55,985 nt of DNA from Chengkuizengella sediminis (lineage in GTDB: Bacteria > Bacillota > Bacilli > Paenibacillales > KCTC-33759): positions 1 to 55,985 of the forward strand of contig NZ_SIJC01000025.1 in the NCBI RefSeq assembly GCF_010078385.1, in the 5' to 3' direction. This document shows, one piece after another, positions 19,160 through 29,800 of the stretch. The notes below the pieces were generated by a model that made no database searches, was not told where the DNA came from, and worked only from the letters and a program-made list of their open reading frames with translations. Numbering within the stretch: the stretch's first letter is position 1; every line of letters starts with the position of its first letter. Position numbers and translations under genes: made by a program.

Positions 19160-19258
19160 AAGCATTTATCGATTTCGCCTTGTCATTCTCCGCATAATAA
19201 TTGGAGAAAAGGCCTGTAGGTTAAACTAGTGACTAATAGGGTTAATATTAAGCTCCCC
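19160..19258 (-). pseudogene. Relic of the 5' end of an RHS gene
   Basis: Reading from 19258 downwards, this gap resembles the first ~130 bp of the RHS gene (14215-14085): TTAATATTAA, CTAGT-TTAA and TGACAAGGCGAAATCGAT recur in the same order. The signal-peptide segment 'LTLLVTS' can be traced, but frameshifts and a stop break the rest. It lies directly after the kelch-protein stop, exactly where an RHS gene would follow, so an RHS gene once stood here and was replaced or deleted. Confidence 0.6.
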
Positions 19259-19260
19259 TC

Positions 19261-21633
19261 CTAGTTTTGAATGGTAGTTTGCTTATTGGTCAAATTCCCA
19301 TTTTCATCATATTGGTATTGTGTTTCAATGTTTAACTCCAAAGGATTTACTGTAAAGGAATAGGGCTCCTCTGAAAAAATACCATCTCTACTAAATATTT
19401 TTATATAGTAGGCTTGTCCACCCTCAACAAGATAGTAGACTTTACCAGCTAAACTAGCACCTGTCCCAATTAAGTTTTGATTTCCATCAAAGATATGTAC
19501 TTCGTAATGATTATCTATTGTGGATTGAAGTGTTAATTCATCAAGACCCGTTTGTGATGCTGTATATTGATAAAAATCCACATCTGAATCTGAAGAAATG
19601 GTTGTACTGTACGTACTAGAATAAGTAAAAGGAAACGCTGTAGTAAAGTCGTCGTTAGGCTCATAAGAACTAGGTAATTGTATATTACTTAAATAAATCC
19701 AGTCAGACCATTCTAATCCATCATTCACTCGTATACCAAAGTCCCATTCTCCATTCCCCAATGATGGAGTAGTATACGTTTTATCTAAAGAAGCTATCTC
19801 ACTGCTATTATATGACCAGGTTTCCCAGTTATCTTGGGAACCAATGACTTGATATGCTAATTGTTCTTGATTATCTAAATCACTGTAGTTCCAAGCCAAA
19901 CTTACACTGTTATTTGAAACTTGTTCATTATCACTATGAGAAGTAATCGTTAGTTCTGGTAAATTATTTATTTTTATATATCGAGGTTCTGAATATGGTG
20001 AAATCCCACTAGACTCATCCTCGATTCGTACTTTCCATCCATAAACATTCCCTCTTTCCAAAACATTTCCAGGGGCAGAATAAGAAGAGTTCTTTGTATT
20101 TATCCACTCTGAAGTATAAAACACTTCATTTGAAGGATTATCTATTTGTATTTGGAATGCATTCTGTGTATCCATTAGGTGCCAATTAAATGTTAAAGAT
20201 GTACCCTCTACTAACTCTTCTTCATTTATAAAGCCTGGTGAAATAGTATTCGGCACATAATTAAGAACGGTTACTTCATTTGAATTTTCACCCTCACCTA
20301 TTTGGTTAACAGCAGATATAATATAAAAATATGTAGTACCTATTTCTACATTTTGATCTACATATGAATTTTCTACTACATTGTCAGCAATGATTTCATA
20401 GGGTCCACCCTTGATATTTGATCTTTTAACCATATACTCATCGGCATTATTAACTTCTTCCCATGTCAATTGAATTTGTGCATTATTCATTTGTGCATTC
20501 ACGTTTTGAGGAGTATGAGGTAAGATATCGATTTTTTCCACACTATCTTCAAAATCTCTCCCTCCGATTATATAGATGGATCCGTTTAAAGTATGACTCT
20601 GAGATATATATCTATCAAAAATTAAACTAGGCATTTCTATCCAAGTATTTGTTGCAGGGTTATACATTTCTACATCATTTAAATATGAACCTGAATTATA
20701 ATCGATGCCTCCCATCACAAAAATTTTCCCGTTTATCGTTTGACTTTGGAAAGATGACCTTCTAAAATTCATAATACTTAACTCTGTCCAGGTATTCGTC
20801 AATGGATCATAAACTTCTACACTATTTAAAGAATCACTAGCTGAATGCTCATTTAAATACCCTCCCATTACATAAATTTTTCCATCTATCACTTCACTTT
20901 GAAACCATCCTCTGGTTTCATTCAAATCTCTAAGTGAAGTCCATGTATCAGTCCTTGGATTATATACTTCAAGTGTTGTAATGGGCTCAGCATTAGAATT
21001 ATCATATCCTAAAACATAAATTTTCCCGTCGATCACGTGACTCGTATAAATTACGTTTAAATTCATATTACTCATTTCTGACCATATATTCGTTAATGGA
21101 TCATACACTTCAGCGCTGTTCCCATCACTATCTCCACCTAATACATATATCTTCCCATCTATTACTTCAGTTTTAGAGCCCGTTCTTTCATCTTTCATAT
21201 TACTAAGTTGTGTCCAGATATTACTTAAGGGATCATACACTTCAACCGAATTTGTTTTAGTAAAGTTTCTCAAATCAGCACTTATATGACCACCCATAAC
21301 ATAAATTTTCCTATCTATCACTTCACTTGTAAAGTTTGACCTAGACTGATTCATATTGCTTGATTCTATCCATGTATTTGTTAACGGATCATAGAATTCA
21401 CTACTAGAATACCTTATTCCATCATCTAAATTATAACCGCCCATTACATAAATCTTCCCATCAACCATTTCACTTTGAAAACTAGTTCTTTTATGATTCA
21501 TACTACTTACTTCTGTCCATACTTCTGTTTCATTTGCTTCAGTATATGTTTGTATGCTAGGTAATGGAATAATCGTAAAAAACATGATCAATATTAACCC
21601 AAATTGTATCCATTTTTTCTGCTTTTTCATCAC
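19261..21633 (-). CDS. Secreted kelch-propeller protein (seven repeats) with FN3, Ig-like, PPC and YD tail
   Basis: A Sec signal peptide ('WIQFGLILIMFFTIIPL') is followed by seven kelch repeats. Each has 'R.SFQSEVIDGKIYVMGGY' and 'VEVYDPLTNTWTE' features (residues about 40-360), forming a seven-bladed propeller likely to bind a ligand or protein. Then come an FN3-like domain ('LTWEEVNNADEYMVKRS'), two Ig-like modules ('YSEPRYIKINNLPELTI', 'QVIGSQDNWETWSYN'), a PPC domain ('YEPNDDFTTAFPF', 'FYQYTASQTG') and the shared 'YQYDENGNLTNKQ' tail. It has no cell-wall sorting signal. GTG 21633 or ATG 21630 both fit the AAGGAGAAGG site. It is third in the operon and paralogous to the next gene upstream. 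Confidence 0.88.
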   Translation of the reverse strand: MMKKQKKWIQFGLILIMFFTIIPLPSIQTYTEANETEVWTEVSSMNHKRTSFQSEMVDGKIYVMGGYNLDDGIRYSSSEFYDPLTNTWIESSNMNQSRSNFTSEVIDRKIYVMGGHISADLRNFTKTNSVEVYDPLSNIWTQLSNMKDERTGSKTEVIDGKIYVLGGDSDGNSAEVYDPLTNIWSEMSNMNLNVIYTSHVIDGKIYVLGYDNSNAEPITTLEVYNPRTDTWTSLRDLNETRGWFQSEVIDGKIYVMGGYLNEHSASDSLNSVEVYDPLTNTWTELSIMNFRRSSFQSQTINGKIFVMGGIDYNSGSYLNDVEMYNPATNTWIEMPSLIFDRYISQSHTLNGSIYIIGGRDFEDSVEKIDILPHTPQNVNAQMNNAQIQLTWEEVNNADEYMVKRSNIKGGPYEIIADNVVENSYVDQNVEIGTTYFYIISAVNQIGEGENSNEVTVLNYVPNTISPGFINEEELVEGTSLTFNWHLMDTQNAFQIQIDNPSNEVFYTSEWINTKNSSYSAPGNVLERGNVYGWKVRIEDESSGISPYSEPRYIKINNLPELTITSHSDNEQVSNNSVSLAWNYSDLDNQEQLAYQVIGSQDNWETWSYNSSEIASLDKTYTTPSLGNGEWDFGIRVNDGLEWSDWIYLSNIQLPSSYEPNDDFTTAFPFTYSSTYSTTISSDSDVDFYQYTASQTGLDELTLQSTIDNHYEVHIFDGNQNLIGTGASLAGKVYYLVEGGQAYYIKIFSRDGIFSEEPYSFTVNPLELNIETQYQYDENGNLTNKQTTIQN

Positions 21634-21674
21634 TATATCCTTCTCCTTTTTTAAAGATAATTTTATTATTAAGG

Positions 21675-24029
21675 TTAATTTTTAATCGTTTTTTGCTTAT
21701 TTGTTAAATTTCCATTGTCATCATATTGGTATTGTGTTTCAATATTTAACTCCAATGGATATACAGTAAATGAGTATGGTTCTTCTGAAAAACTACCATC
21801 TGAACTAATGACTTTTAAATAGTAAGTTTGTCCACTTTCTGTTAAAAAGTATTCCTCATTAAATGTGGTTAATTCTTCAACTAATTCCATATCACTGTTG
21901 TAAATATACAGTTCATAATTGACATCACTAGGTTCTATAAGTGAGACGTAATGAATCCCTGTTTGGTCTGATTCAAAAGAATAGAAATCCACATCCAAGG
22001 CAGAACTTATCATCGTACTATATGTACTTTGATAAGAGATTGGAAATGCTGTTGCTACATCGTCATTGGGTTCATAGGTCGTAGGTAAATGTATATTATT
22101 GATATATCTCCACTCTGACCATTCCATTCCATCAAATACTTTGATGGCAAAATCCCATTCTCCTCCTACTAAATAGGTAGTGGTATGAGTCATACTTGCT
22201 GATGAAATATCTCCTGAGTTATATGACCATGTTTCCCAGTTATCTTGTGAACCGATCACTTGATAACCCACTTGTTCTTGTGGATCTAAATCACTGTAAT
22301 CCCAGGTAAACGCTACATTATTTTGATCCTCTTGTTGTTCATCAGTATGAGAAGTTATAGTTAGCTCTGGCAAACTGTTTATTTTAATCAATCTTTCTTC
22401 CGAATAAGGTGAAATCCCATCAAATTCATCCTGAGCACGAACCTTCCAAGAATACACCTGATTTCTCTGTAAGACTTCTTCAGGTATGGTATACCATACG
22501 TTTTCTGCCTGTATCCAATCCGAGTCATACACAATTTCGTCTAACTCATTCATAATTTGGACTTGAAAAGCACTTTGATGACGTAGTGTTTCCCAATTTA
22601 AATCTATAAGTGCACCTTCTACTAGCTCTTCACTATCAACATATCCTGGTGAAATAGAAATCGGTGCGGAATTAACCTGTGAAGAGACTTCATTGGTATG
22701 ACCGCTTTCACCGCTTTCGGTTTTAGATGCAACGACATAATAATAAGTGATGCCGACCCCTACACTACTATCTGTAAATGAAGTTTCCTCGACATTGTCT
22801 GCTATAATTTCATAGGGACCCCCTAATGTTTCTGATCTCTTCACTACATATTCATCCGCGTTACCTACCATATTCCATGCAAGTTGTACTTTCAAATCTT
22901 CTGTAAAAGACATTAAATTTTTGGGAGTATTGGGTAATACAGTATATTTTTCAACACTTGTTAATGTTTTTTTATCAACATTGTACCCACCCATCACATA
23001 GATTGAACCATCTACAACTTGAGATTGATGTCCGTGCCTATCCACATTTAAACTCGGACCTTTTTGCCAAACATCCGTATCCGGATCAAATATTTTTACA
23101 GAATCAAGAAAACGGTGATCACTTCCACCAATAACATAAATATTATGATTCACGATTTCACTTTGGAAGTATTGTCTATTATCCGATTCCATACTAGAGG
23201 CCAGAACCCAAACTGGAGATGAATATGATAAATCCCAATATTCTACATTTTCTGATGTGAAATCACCATTTCCACCTATAACGTACAATTTATTATCTAT
23301 TATTTCACTTTGAAAGTCATATTTTTTATGTTTTAGATCTCTTACGAAATCCCATTCATCTCTTGAAAAACTATACATTTCTACTTGATCTGTCCTATAA
23401 CCACCAATCACAATTAATGTCCCATTCACAACTTCACTTTGGAATCGTTCTCTTGGATTATAAAGGCTTGCTTTATAATCCCAAACATTTATTAAAGAAT
23501 CATATACTTCTACAGTCCCTAAAACATTTCCATCATCATCTACTCCACCCAATGCATAGATTTTCCCATCAATTACTTCTGTTTGAAACTTAGTTCTTGT
23601 ATCATTCATACTTGTTAATTGAGTCCAAGTATTTGTTGATGGATCATACATTTCAACACTATCTAGTACATCCGTGCTATATACTCCTTGTCCACCCATC
23701 ACATATATTTTCCCATCAATCACTTCACTATTAAAAGAATGTCTAGCAACATTCATATTTTCTATGTATGTCCAAGTATTTGTATCAGGATTATATACTT
23801 CTACTCTATTTGTTACTATATCTGAATGTTTGTTATACCCACCCATCACATATATTTTCCCATCAATCACTTCACTTTGGAATGATGATCTGGGATAATT
23901 CATACTATCTACTTCTATCCATCCATCTGTCTCGTTAGCATTCGTATTTATATTAGAATTTGGGAAAATAGTAAAACATATTATGAATATTAAGCTAAGA
24001 TAAAGCCATTTTTTCTGTCTTTTTATCAT
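21675..24029 (-). CDS. Secreted kelch-propeller protein, paralogue of its downstream neighbour
   Basis: This has the same architecture as the 19261-21633 gene: signal peptide ('KWLYLSLIFIICFTIF'), seven kelch repeats ('RSSFQSEVIDGKIYVMGGY' to 'GHQSQVVDGSIYVMGGY'), FN3-like ('LAWNMVGNADEYVVKRS'), two Ig-like modules, PPC ('YEPNDDVATAFPI') and tail ('YQYDDNGNLTNKQ'). The kelch blades differ more from the neighbour than the C-terminal block does, so the tip appears to diversify on a conserved stalk. Its Ig-like module 'LIDLNWETLRHQSAFQVQIM' is almost identical to that in the RCC1 protein upstream, evidence of exchange between paralogues. Starts at ATG behind AAGGAG; 47 bp after the previous gene. 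Ligand unknown. Confidence 0.88.
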   Translation of the reverse strand: MIKRQKKWLYLSLIFIICFTIFPNSNINTNANETDGWIEVDSMNYPRSSFQSEVIDGKIYVMGGYNKHSDIVTNRVEVYNPDTNTWTYIENMNVARHSFNSEVIDGKIYVMGGQGVYSTDVLDSVEMYDPSTNTWTQLTSMNDTRTKFQTEVIDGKIYALGGVDDDGNVLGTVEVYDSLINVWDYKASLYNPRERFQSEVVNGTLIVIGGYRTDQVEMYSFSRDEWDFVRDLKHKKYDFQSEIIDNKLYVIGGNGDFTSENVEYWDLSYSSPVWVLASSMESDNRQYFQSEIVNHNIYVIGGSDHRFLDSVKIFDPDTDVWQKGPSLNVDRHGHQSQVVDGSIYVMGGYNVDKKTLTSVEKYTVLPNTPKNLMSFTEDLKVQLAWNMVGNADEYVVKRSETLGGPYEIIADNVEETSFTDSSVGVGITYYYVVASKTESGESGHTNEVSSQVNSAPISISPGYVDSEELVEGALIDLNWETLRHQSAFQVQIMNELDEIVYDSDWIQAENVWYTIPEEVLQRNQVYSWKVRAQDEFDGISPYSEERLIKINSLPELTITSHTDEQQEDQNNVAFTWDYSDLDPQEQVGYQVIGSQDNWETWSYNSGDISSASMTHTTTYLVGGEWDFAIKVFDGMEWSEWRYINNIHLPTTYEPNDDVATAFPISYQSTYSTMISSALDVDFYSFESDQTGIHYVSLIEPSDVNYELYIYNSDMELVEELTTFNEEYFLTESGQTYYLKVISSDGSFSEEPYSFTVYPLELNIETQYQYDDNGNLTNKQKTIKN

Positions 24030-24076
24030 TTTGTACTTCTCCTTATTAGTAAAATAAAAGTTTTATTCCGTTAACA

Positions 24077-26263
24077 TTAATTTTCAATCGTTGTTTGTTT
24101 ATTAACTAGATTTCCATTCTCATCATATTGATATTGTGTTTGGATGTTTATTTGCAGAGGGCTAACTGTAAAAGAATAGGCTTCCTCTGAAAAACTACCA
24201 TCTGTACTGATAATTTTAATATAGTAGGTTTGATTACTTTCTACGAAGTAGTACACTTCTTCATTACCTGCAGTCATATAGTTCATATCGGCATCATAAA
24301 TGTATACATCATAGTTTGTATTTTGTGGAACAATTAAAGAAACATAGTCAATCCCAGTTTTTTGTGGAATATATTTGTAAAAATCTACATCCACATCTGA
24401 ATTAATTGTTGTACTATATGAACTTTGATAGATAATAGGGAATGCAGAATTAAAATCTTCATTTGGCTCATAAGTACCTGGTATTTGAAGATTGTTAAGA
24501 TGTATTAATTCCGACCACTCCATACCATCGAATACTCTTATAGCAAAATCCCACTCTCCACCTGCTAGCATTGGAGTTGTATGAGTAGTAACCGATGATG
24601 TTATGACTCCCGAATTATATGACCATGTTTCCCAATTATCTTGTGAACCTAACACTTCGTAAGTTGTCTGTATTTGTGAATTCTCATCACTGTAATTCCA
24701 AGTGAAAATTTGACTATTTTCTAAGGCTTGTTGACCATCAATATGTGAAGTAATAGATAGTGTTGGTAAATTATTTAGTTTAATATATTTAACATCGGAA
24801 TAAGGTGAAATCACACCAAATTCATCTTGAATACGTACTTTCCAAGAATAAACCTGATTTCTTTGTAATACCCCTTCAGGTACGGTATACGATACGTTTT
24901 CAGTTTGAATCCAATCCGAATCATACATAATTTCATCTAATTCATTCATAATTTGGACTTGAAAAGCACTTTGATGACGTAGTGTTTCCCAATTTAAATC
25001 TATGAATGAACCTCTTACTATCTGTTCACTATCCACATAGCCTGGTGAAATAGAAATTGGAGCTGAATTAAGCTGTGAAGAGACTTCATTGGAAGGATCA
25101 CCTTCAACTCCTACACCGTTGACTGCACATATGACATAATAATACCTAGTTCCATCCATTGGATTTATATCTATAAAGCTTGTGGAGCTAGTTTCACCTA
25201 CAATGTCATAAGGACCTCCTGGACTTGTAGAACGTTTAATTATGTAGCTTTCCGACCCAAAAACTTTATTCCATGAAATAGAGATTTGTGAATCATCAGA
25301 TGAAGCTATTACATGAACTGGCTGGTTAGGTATTGGTACTGCAATATCTGTCCAATCCGATACGCCTGAGATTTGACCAAAACTATCACTACCTACACCC
25401 ACCATACTTCCATCACCTTTTAGCGCTACTGAATGAAAAAACGTTCCTGCACTCACCTGTACGATATTTTCCCAACTCAATACGGTGGCTTGATCAATCT
25501 CACCTATTGCCACTACACTTCCATCGCTTTTTAGACCCAACGTATATCTTGGTCCAGCACTCACTTGTACGATATCTGTCCAATCCGATAAACCTGATAT
25601 TTGACCATAATAATCACTACCTACGGCTACGACACTTCCATCACTTTTTAAGCCTACCGTATGTTGTCCTGCTGCACTCACTTGTACGATATCTGTCCAA
25701 TCCGACACATTTTCACTATGAGCCTGACCTTCCCCTACATGCACTACACTTCCATCACTTTTTAATCCAGCTGTACGGTTATGATTTGCACTCACTTGTA
25801 TGATATCTGTCCAATCCGATACATTTGTTTCACCATATCCATTTCTACCTACGGCTACCACACTTCCATCACTTTTTAGACCTACCGTATGATTGTGACC
25901 CGCACCCACTTGTACGATATCTGTCCAATCTGATACATTTGTTTGACCATCAGAATCAATACCTACAGCCACCACACTTCCATCGCTCTTTAGACCTACA
26001 GTATGATAACCCCCTGCACTCACTTCTATGATATCTGTCCAACTTAATACACCTGAAACTTGACCATAATTATCTCTACCTACAGCCATCACACTTCCAT
26101 TACTTTTCAAACCTACGGTGTGATAGGTACCTGCGCCAATCAATGATTTTTTAACATCCTCATGAGTCAATGGAAAGTTAGTCACTTGAATTTCATTAGC
26201 TATTACTACTGTTGGGAATAATAATAAATAAATACTTAAAATTGCGATTGTTTTTCTCATCAT
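24077..26263 (-). CDS. Secreted RCC1-propeller protein, first gene of the surface operon
   Basis: ATG behind TTAGGAGG opens a Sec signal peptide ('TIAILSIYLLLFPTVVIA'). Seven RCC1-type repeats follow ('HTVGLKSDGSVVAVG ... VSDWTDIVQVSA'); repeats 4 and 6 have unusual blades ('GEGQAHSENVSDW', 'GEIDQATVLSW') without the usual GQ. The C-terminal block is the common one: FN3-like ('ISWNKVFGSESYIIKRS'), Ig-like modules, PPC ('YEPNEDFNSAFPI') and the 'YQYDENGNLVNKQ' tail. In bacteria such RCC1-like proteins are secreted and of unknown ligand. It should be the promoter-proximal gene of the operon; no strong sigma-A promoter was found in the ~200 bp upstream. Confidence 0.87.
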   Translation of the reverse strand: MMRKTIAILSIYLLLFPTVVIANEIQVTNFPLTHEDVKKSLIGAGTYHTVGLKSNGSVMAVGRDNYGQVSGVLSWTDIIEVSAGGYHTVGLKSDGSVVAVGIDSDGQTNVSDWTDIVQVGAGHNHTVGLKSDGSVVAVGRNGYGETNVSDWTDIIQVSANHNRTAGLKSDGSVVHVGEGQAHSENVSDWTDIVQVSAAGQHTVGLKSDGSVVAVGSDYYGQISGLSDWTDIVQVSAGPRYTLGLKSDGSVVAIGEIDQATVLSWENIVQVSAGTFFHSVALKGDGSMVGVGSDSFGQISGVSDWTDIAVPIPNQPVHVIASSDDSQISISWNKVFGSESYIIKRSTSPGGPYDIVGETSSTSFIDINPMDGTRYYYVICAVNGVGVEGDPSNEVSSQLNSAPISISPGYVDSEQIVRGSFIDLNWETLRHQSAFQVQIMNELDEIMYDSDWIQTENVSYTVPEGVLQRNQVYSWKVRIQDEFGVISPYSDVKYIKLNNLPTLSITSHIDGQQALENSQIFTWNYSDENSQIQTTYEVLGSQDNWETWSYNSGVITSSVTTHTTPMLAGGEWDFAIRVFDGMEWSELIHLNNLQIPGTYEPNEDFNSAFPIIYQSSYSTTINSDVDVDFYKYIPQKTGIDYVSLIVPQNTNYDVYIYDADMNYMTAGNEEVYYFVESNQTYYIKIISTDGSFSEEAYSFTVSPLQINIQTQYQYDENGNLVNKQTTIEN
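25340..26140 (-). repeat. Tandem repeats encoding the second RCC1 propeller
   Basis: Seven units of roughly 111-117 bp. CTTGTACGATATCTGTCCAA and ACACTTCCATCACTTTTTA recur in most units. The longest opposite-strand open frames in this area are by-products of this repetition. Confidence 0.75.
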
Positions 26264-26452
26264 TGTGTGATTCCTCCTAAGGTTTACATAATTTCATTGC
26301 CCTTCACTGTTTAAGCTAAATATTTACCCTCTTCTTTTTTAACAACATTTTCTATTGTATTTCAAATATTTAGAATTTCACAGAATTTAATTAACATATA
26401 TAGGTGTAATAACCAAGGAAATAAAAGTAAATAGAATATTTAATAGTACCTA

Positions 26453-26530
26453 TGGAAATCGAAATTTAGAGAAGAGGCATATTCACAGATACCGGGGATG
26501 GCTACGATGGCTAGAAAAGTAGTTATCATT
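26453..26530 (+). pseudogene. Decayed internal fragment of an integrase gene
   Basis: This segment matches the tyrosine recombinase at 7709-7838. 'ATTTAGAGAAGAGGCATATT' corresponds to the codons for LEKRHI, then GCAGATACC/CAGATACCGG, and after a deletion of roughly 60 nt 'ATGGCTACGATGGCTAGAAA' corresponds to MATMARK, ending at the codons for VVIIK. It cannot encode a protein. It has the same orientation as the intact gene 18 kb away, at the opposite end of the surface operon. Confidence 0.8.
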
Positions 26531-26583
26531 AAGATGTAAGTTTAAAATAAAAATTGATCATTAACACCTCCCAAATCTATATT

Positions 26584-26700
26584 TTATGGTAAACAAAAAG
26601 AATCCATTTTGAAAAAAAGATTGATCCAAAATGGATTCTATATTTGAGGTGACTACTTAATTTTTATAAAAAAGTTTGATCATTTTCTACATGTTATGGA
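26584..26700. repeat. Dispersed hairpin repeat, copy 1
   Basis: The core AGAATCCATTTTG ... CAAAATGGATTCT is an inverted repeat around AAAAAAAGATTGATC. The same unit, with the preceding TATGG(T/C)AAACAAAA, occurs near 33540 and 47220. In this copy the right flank (ACTACTTAATTTTTATAAAA) also matches the 47-kb copy. It lies between the surface operon promoter side and the end of hsdR. Confidence 0.8.
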
Positions 26701-26807
26701 CAACAAAGCTCTCTTTTGTAGAGTATCTATTACACACGCTTAAATTGTTGAAGAAAACGTAAATCATTTGCTAGAAATACCGTATATCATCAAATTTCAA
26801 AACGATT

Positions 26808-29800
26808 TTATCTCAACTCGTCATTCAAAGGTACAATGACTTCATCTAATGTCTTTCTCCACTGACGCTTCATTTCTGGTCCATATTTCAACGGTTTTGA
26901 ATCTGGATGCACGGCTTTATACTTATCAAATTGCTTGCTGTTAATAATTCCCCCGATATTCGGAATAGGCTCTGTTCCAATCACATATTGAATAGCAGAT
27001 GAATGCAGCTCCCGTTCTTCCACAAACCAAGTATTCGTAAATTCTTCAATCGCTTTATCATAGGAATCAGTGAAGAAACGTCGTTTCACTACAAGTATAT
27101 CTTCCTCCGAATCTATTTCTTTGGTATCAAAAGCATTTAAAATCGTACGATATACTTCTTTAACAATTTCTGATTTTTTCAGTTTTTGGAGTGCTTTTTC
27201 GATCTCGTCACGGATGCTCTGATTATGGGCTGAGTATGTTCCTAATAGTCGATCAATATAGGTTGAGTCAATATCATAGATCTTAATAGCATTTTCTCCA
27301 TAGAATTCAATGTCTGAAAAATCTGGTCCTGGTTCATCACTGCTCCCTTCATCAACTAGCGATCCCTTAACTGTATTGTACACGCCAATATATTCTTCTA
27401 AGGTCTTCACCTGGTCTTGAAGTACTTTTGACTTCTCCATTTCATCGTTGTATTCATCATACGTAATTAAAGCTTCGTAGGCATTATTCAACTCTTGGAA
27501 AGCTTTCACAAATTCAATCCTATTTTCAAGCGGAGAGTGCTCGTTAATTTCGGTTGGATTCGGCACTAATGTTTTCAATGTTTTGTGAGCCTTTTTGAAG
27601 CGCTTTTTCGATTTATCATAAGTTGGATAAACAAGGGGGGATTCCTCTTGTTCTTGAGAATATAACTTCGTCGCATCATTTACATTTTGTTCCATTGTTG
27701 ACGGTTTTCGAAATGTCACAATCAATCCCTTTGCCTTTCCTGGATAAGTACGATTAGTTCTAGAAAAGGCTTGAATCAAATTGGCATAACTTAAATTTCG
27801 ATCCACAAATAACGTTTGAATCGTTGGTGCATCAAATCCAGTCAATAAGCGATCTACGACAATAACAAGGTCAATTTGTTTCCCAATTTTTTTAAATTCT
27901 GCTTTTTTACAAGCTAAACGATTGTTGATGTCTCCATTATATCGTTCAATATCTTCTATCGACCAGGCAGTATGATAATAATCGTTATAGTCTTTGATAA
28001 TTTCTTTCATTTCATCTTGAATTTGTTTCGAATCATCTTCGTTTTCTTGTATCGAATAGGTGATGGCAACCCGAGGGAAGTCTGAATCTTCAATCGTACG
28101 CCCTGTTCGTATCGGTTGTCCAACAAATTCTTTCGTCAACCATTCTGGATCCTTGGTCATTTTCTTGATTGCGTGATAATAGCGTTTCGCCATATCAATG
28201 GAACTTGTTGTTAAAATGGCAGACTTTTGTGGGCCGCCATTTTGGAAATCAAATTTGGTATAGGCGTTATCGGGTCGGAAAATTTTATGAATGACTTTTT
28301 GAATATGTTTATCACGTTCGAAAGTAGATGGTTCAAGATACGCTTCCTTTTCTATTCCATCCATTTGATCGATCATCTCATTAATTTCATCGTCACTAAA
28401 ATGAGCATATTTTTCATTTTGACGCAGTTGTTTAAAAATACTATTTATTAATGATGTTGTTTCAATCGTATCTTCATGCTCTACTTGGAATCCTAAAACA
28501 GCCCCATCATCTAACGCATTCTTAATTGTATAAGTATGTAAGACTTCGCCATATTGATCATGAGTAGTCCGAGCTAATTGGCCTTTCGCTTGTTTTTTAT
28601 TTACATCAAAGATCGGCGTACCTGTAAACCCAAACCATGTAGATTTTGGAAAGAACTTCTTAATCTCATCCATCCCTCCTGCACTTAACGCTCGATGGCA
28701 TTCATCTACGACAAACACTATATGTTGTCCCAGTAGTTTTTTAAAGCGTTGGGTGCCTTTTTCTTCTTGTTTTTGGGCAAAGCGCAAGGCAGATTCTAAT
28801 TTTTGACGAGTAGTAATAATCACTGTATTGGAATTTACATCAGACAGTAGAGTATTACTTAATTCTTTCGCACTTCCAGTACCAACAATCAAGCTATTAG
28901 ATTTGGCATTACCTGAAGAAATTCCGGTATTAAACTCGGAAGCAAATTTGGTGAATTCTGTGGTAGTCTGATTGTCCAGGTCTTTTCGGTCAATGAGCAT
29001 AATTGTGCGATCCACACCTGGTTTGCGAGCTAATAACTTCGTAGAAACAAAACTTGTCAACGTTTTTCCTGAACCCGTCGCATGCCAAACATATCCGGAT
29101 TCATGTTTCATGGCAGATGTAAACAAGGCTTCAATGGCATGAATTTGATAAGGATGTAACACCATTAATACTTTTTCGTCTTGTTCCTCACTCACAATGG
29201 TATAATCGGATATCAAGCGATGTGCATCTGGAATATTTAAGACTTGCTTCACAAATTCATAGAGATTTTCTACTTTTCGATTGTCTTTTGTTCGCCAGCT
29301 AAAGACCAATTTCTTATGCATGTTTTTTGGCATCGCATTGGCAAAATAGCGAGTCGTTTGCTCGTTGGAAATGACAAATAATTGGAGTGTAGAAAAAATA
29401 TTATTTCTAAATATCCCTTCTTCCGCGTATTTCTTAATTTGATTATACGCTTGAAATACACCGTCTTTGGCACTGACCTGTTTCAATTCAATCTGAACAA
29501 TTGGTAATCCATTGATTAGAAGAGTCACGTCAAATCTGCGGTCACGACCATCAACGCTTGCCTTTTGTTTCGCAATCTGATGAACGACTTCATAAGTAGA
29601 GATACCGCCACCAATATCTTGGTTGGAATACAACACCAACGACATTGAACCCAGTGAAACATCTTCACGCTCAATTGTAATACGAGCAATTCCATTTTCC
29701 CCTTTGAGCCACCTAGCAGCATCAAAGGGTGTCTGTATTTTCGATAATAATTCTGTTTTAATCTTGTCAAATTCTTTATCAGTAATAGGATATTCTCCAA

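Noticed and set aside
25333-26031. Two plus-strand frames over the second RCC1 region
   Set aside because: Same shadow effect, with His/Leu/Tyr-rich repeats opposite a clear secreted protein.
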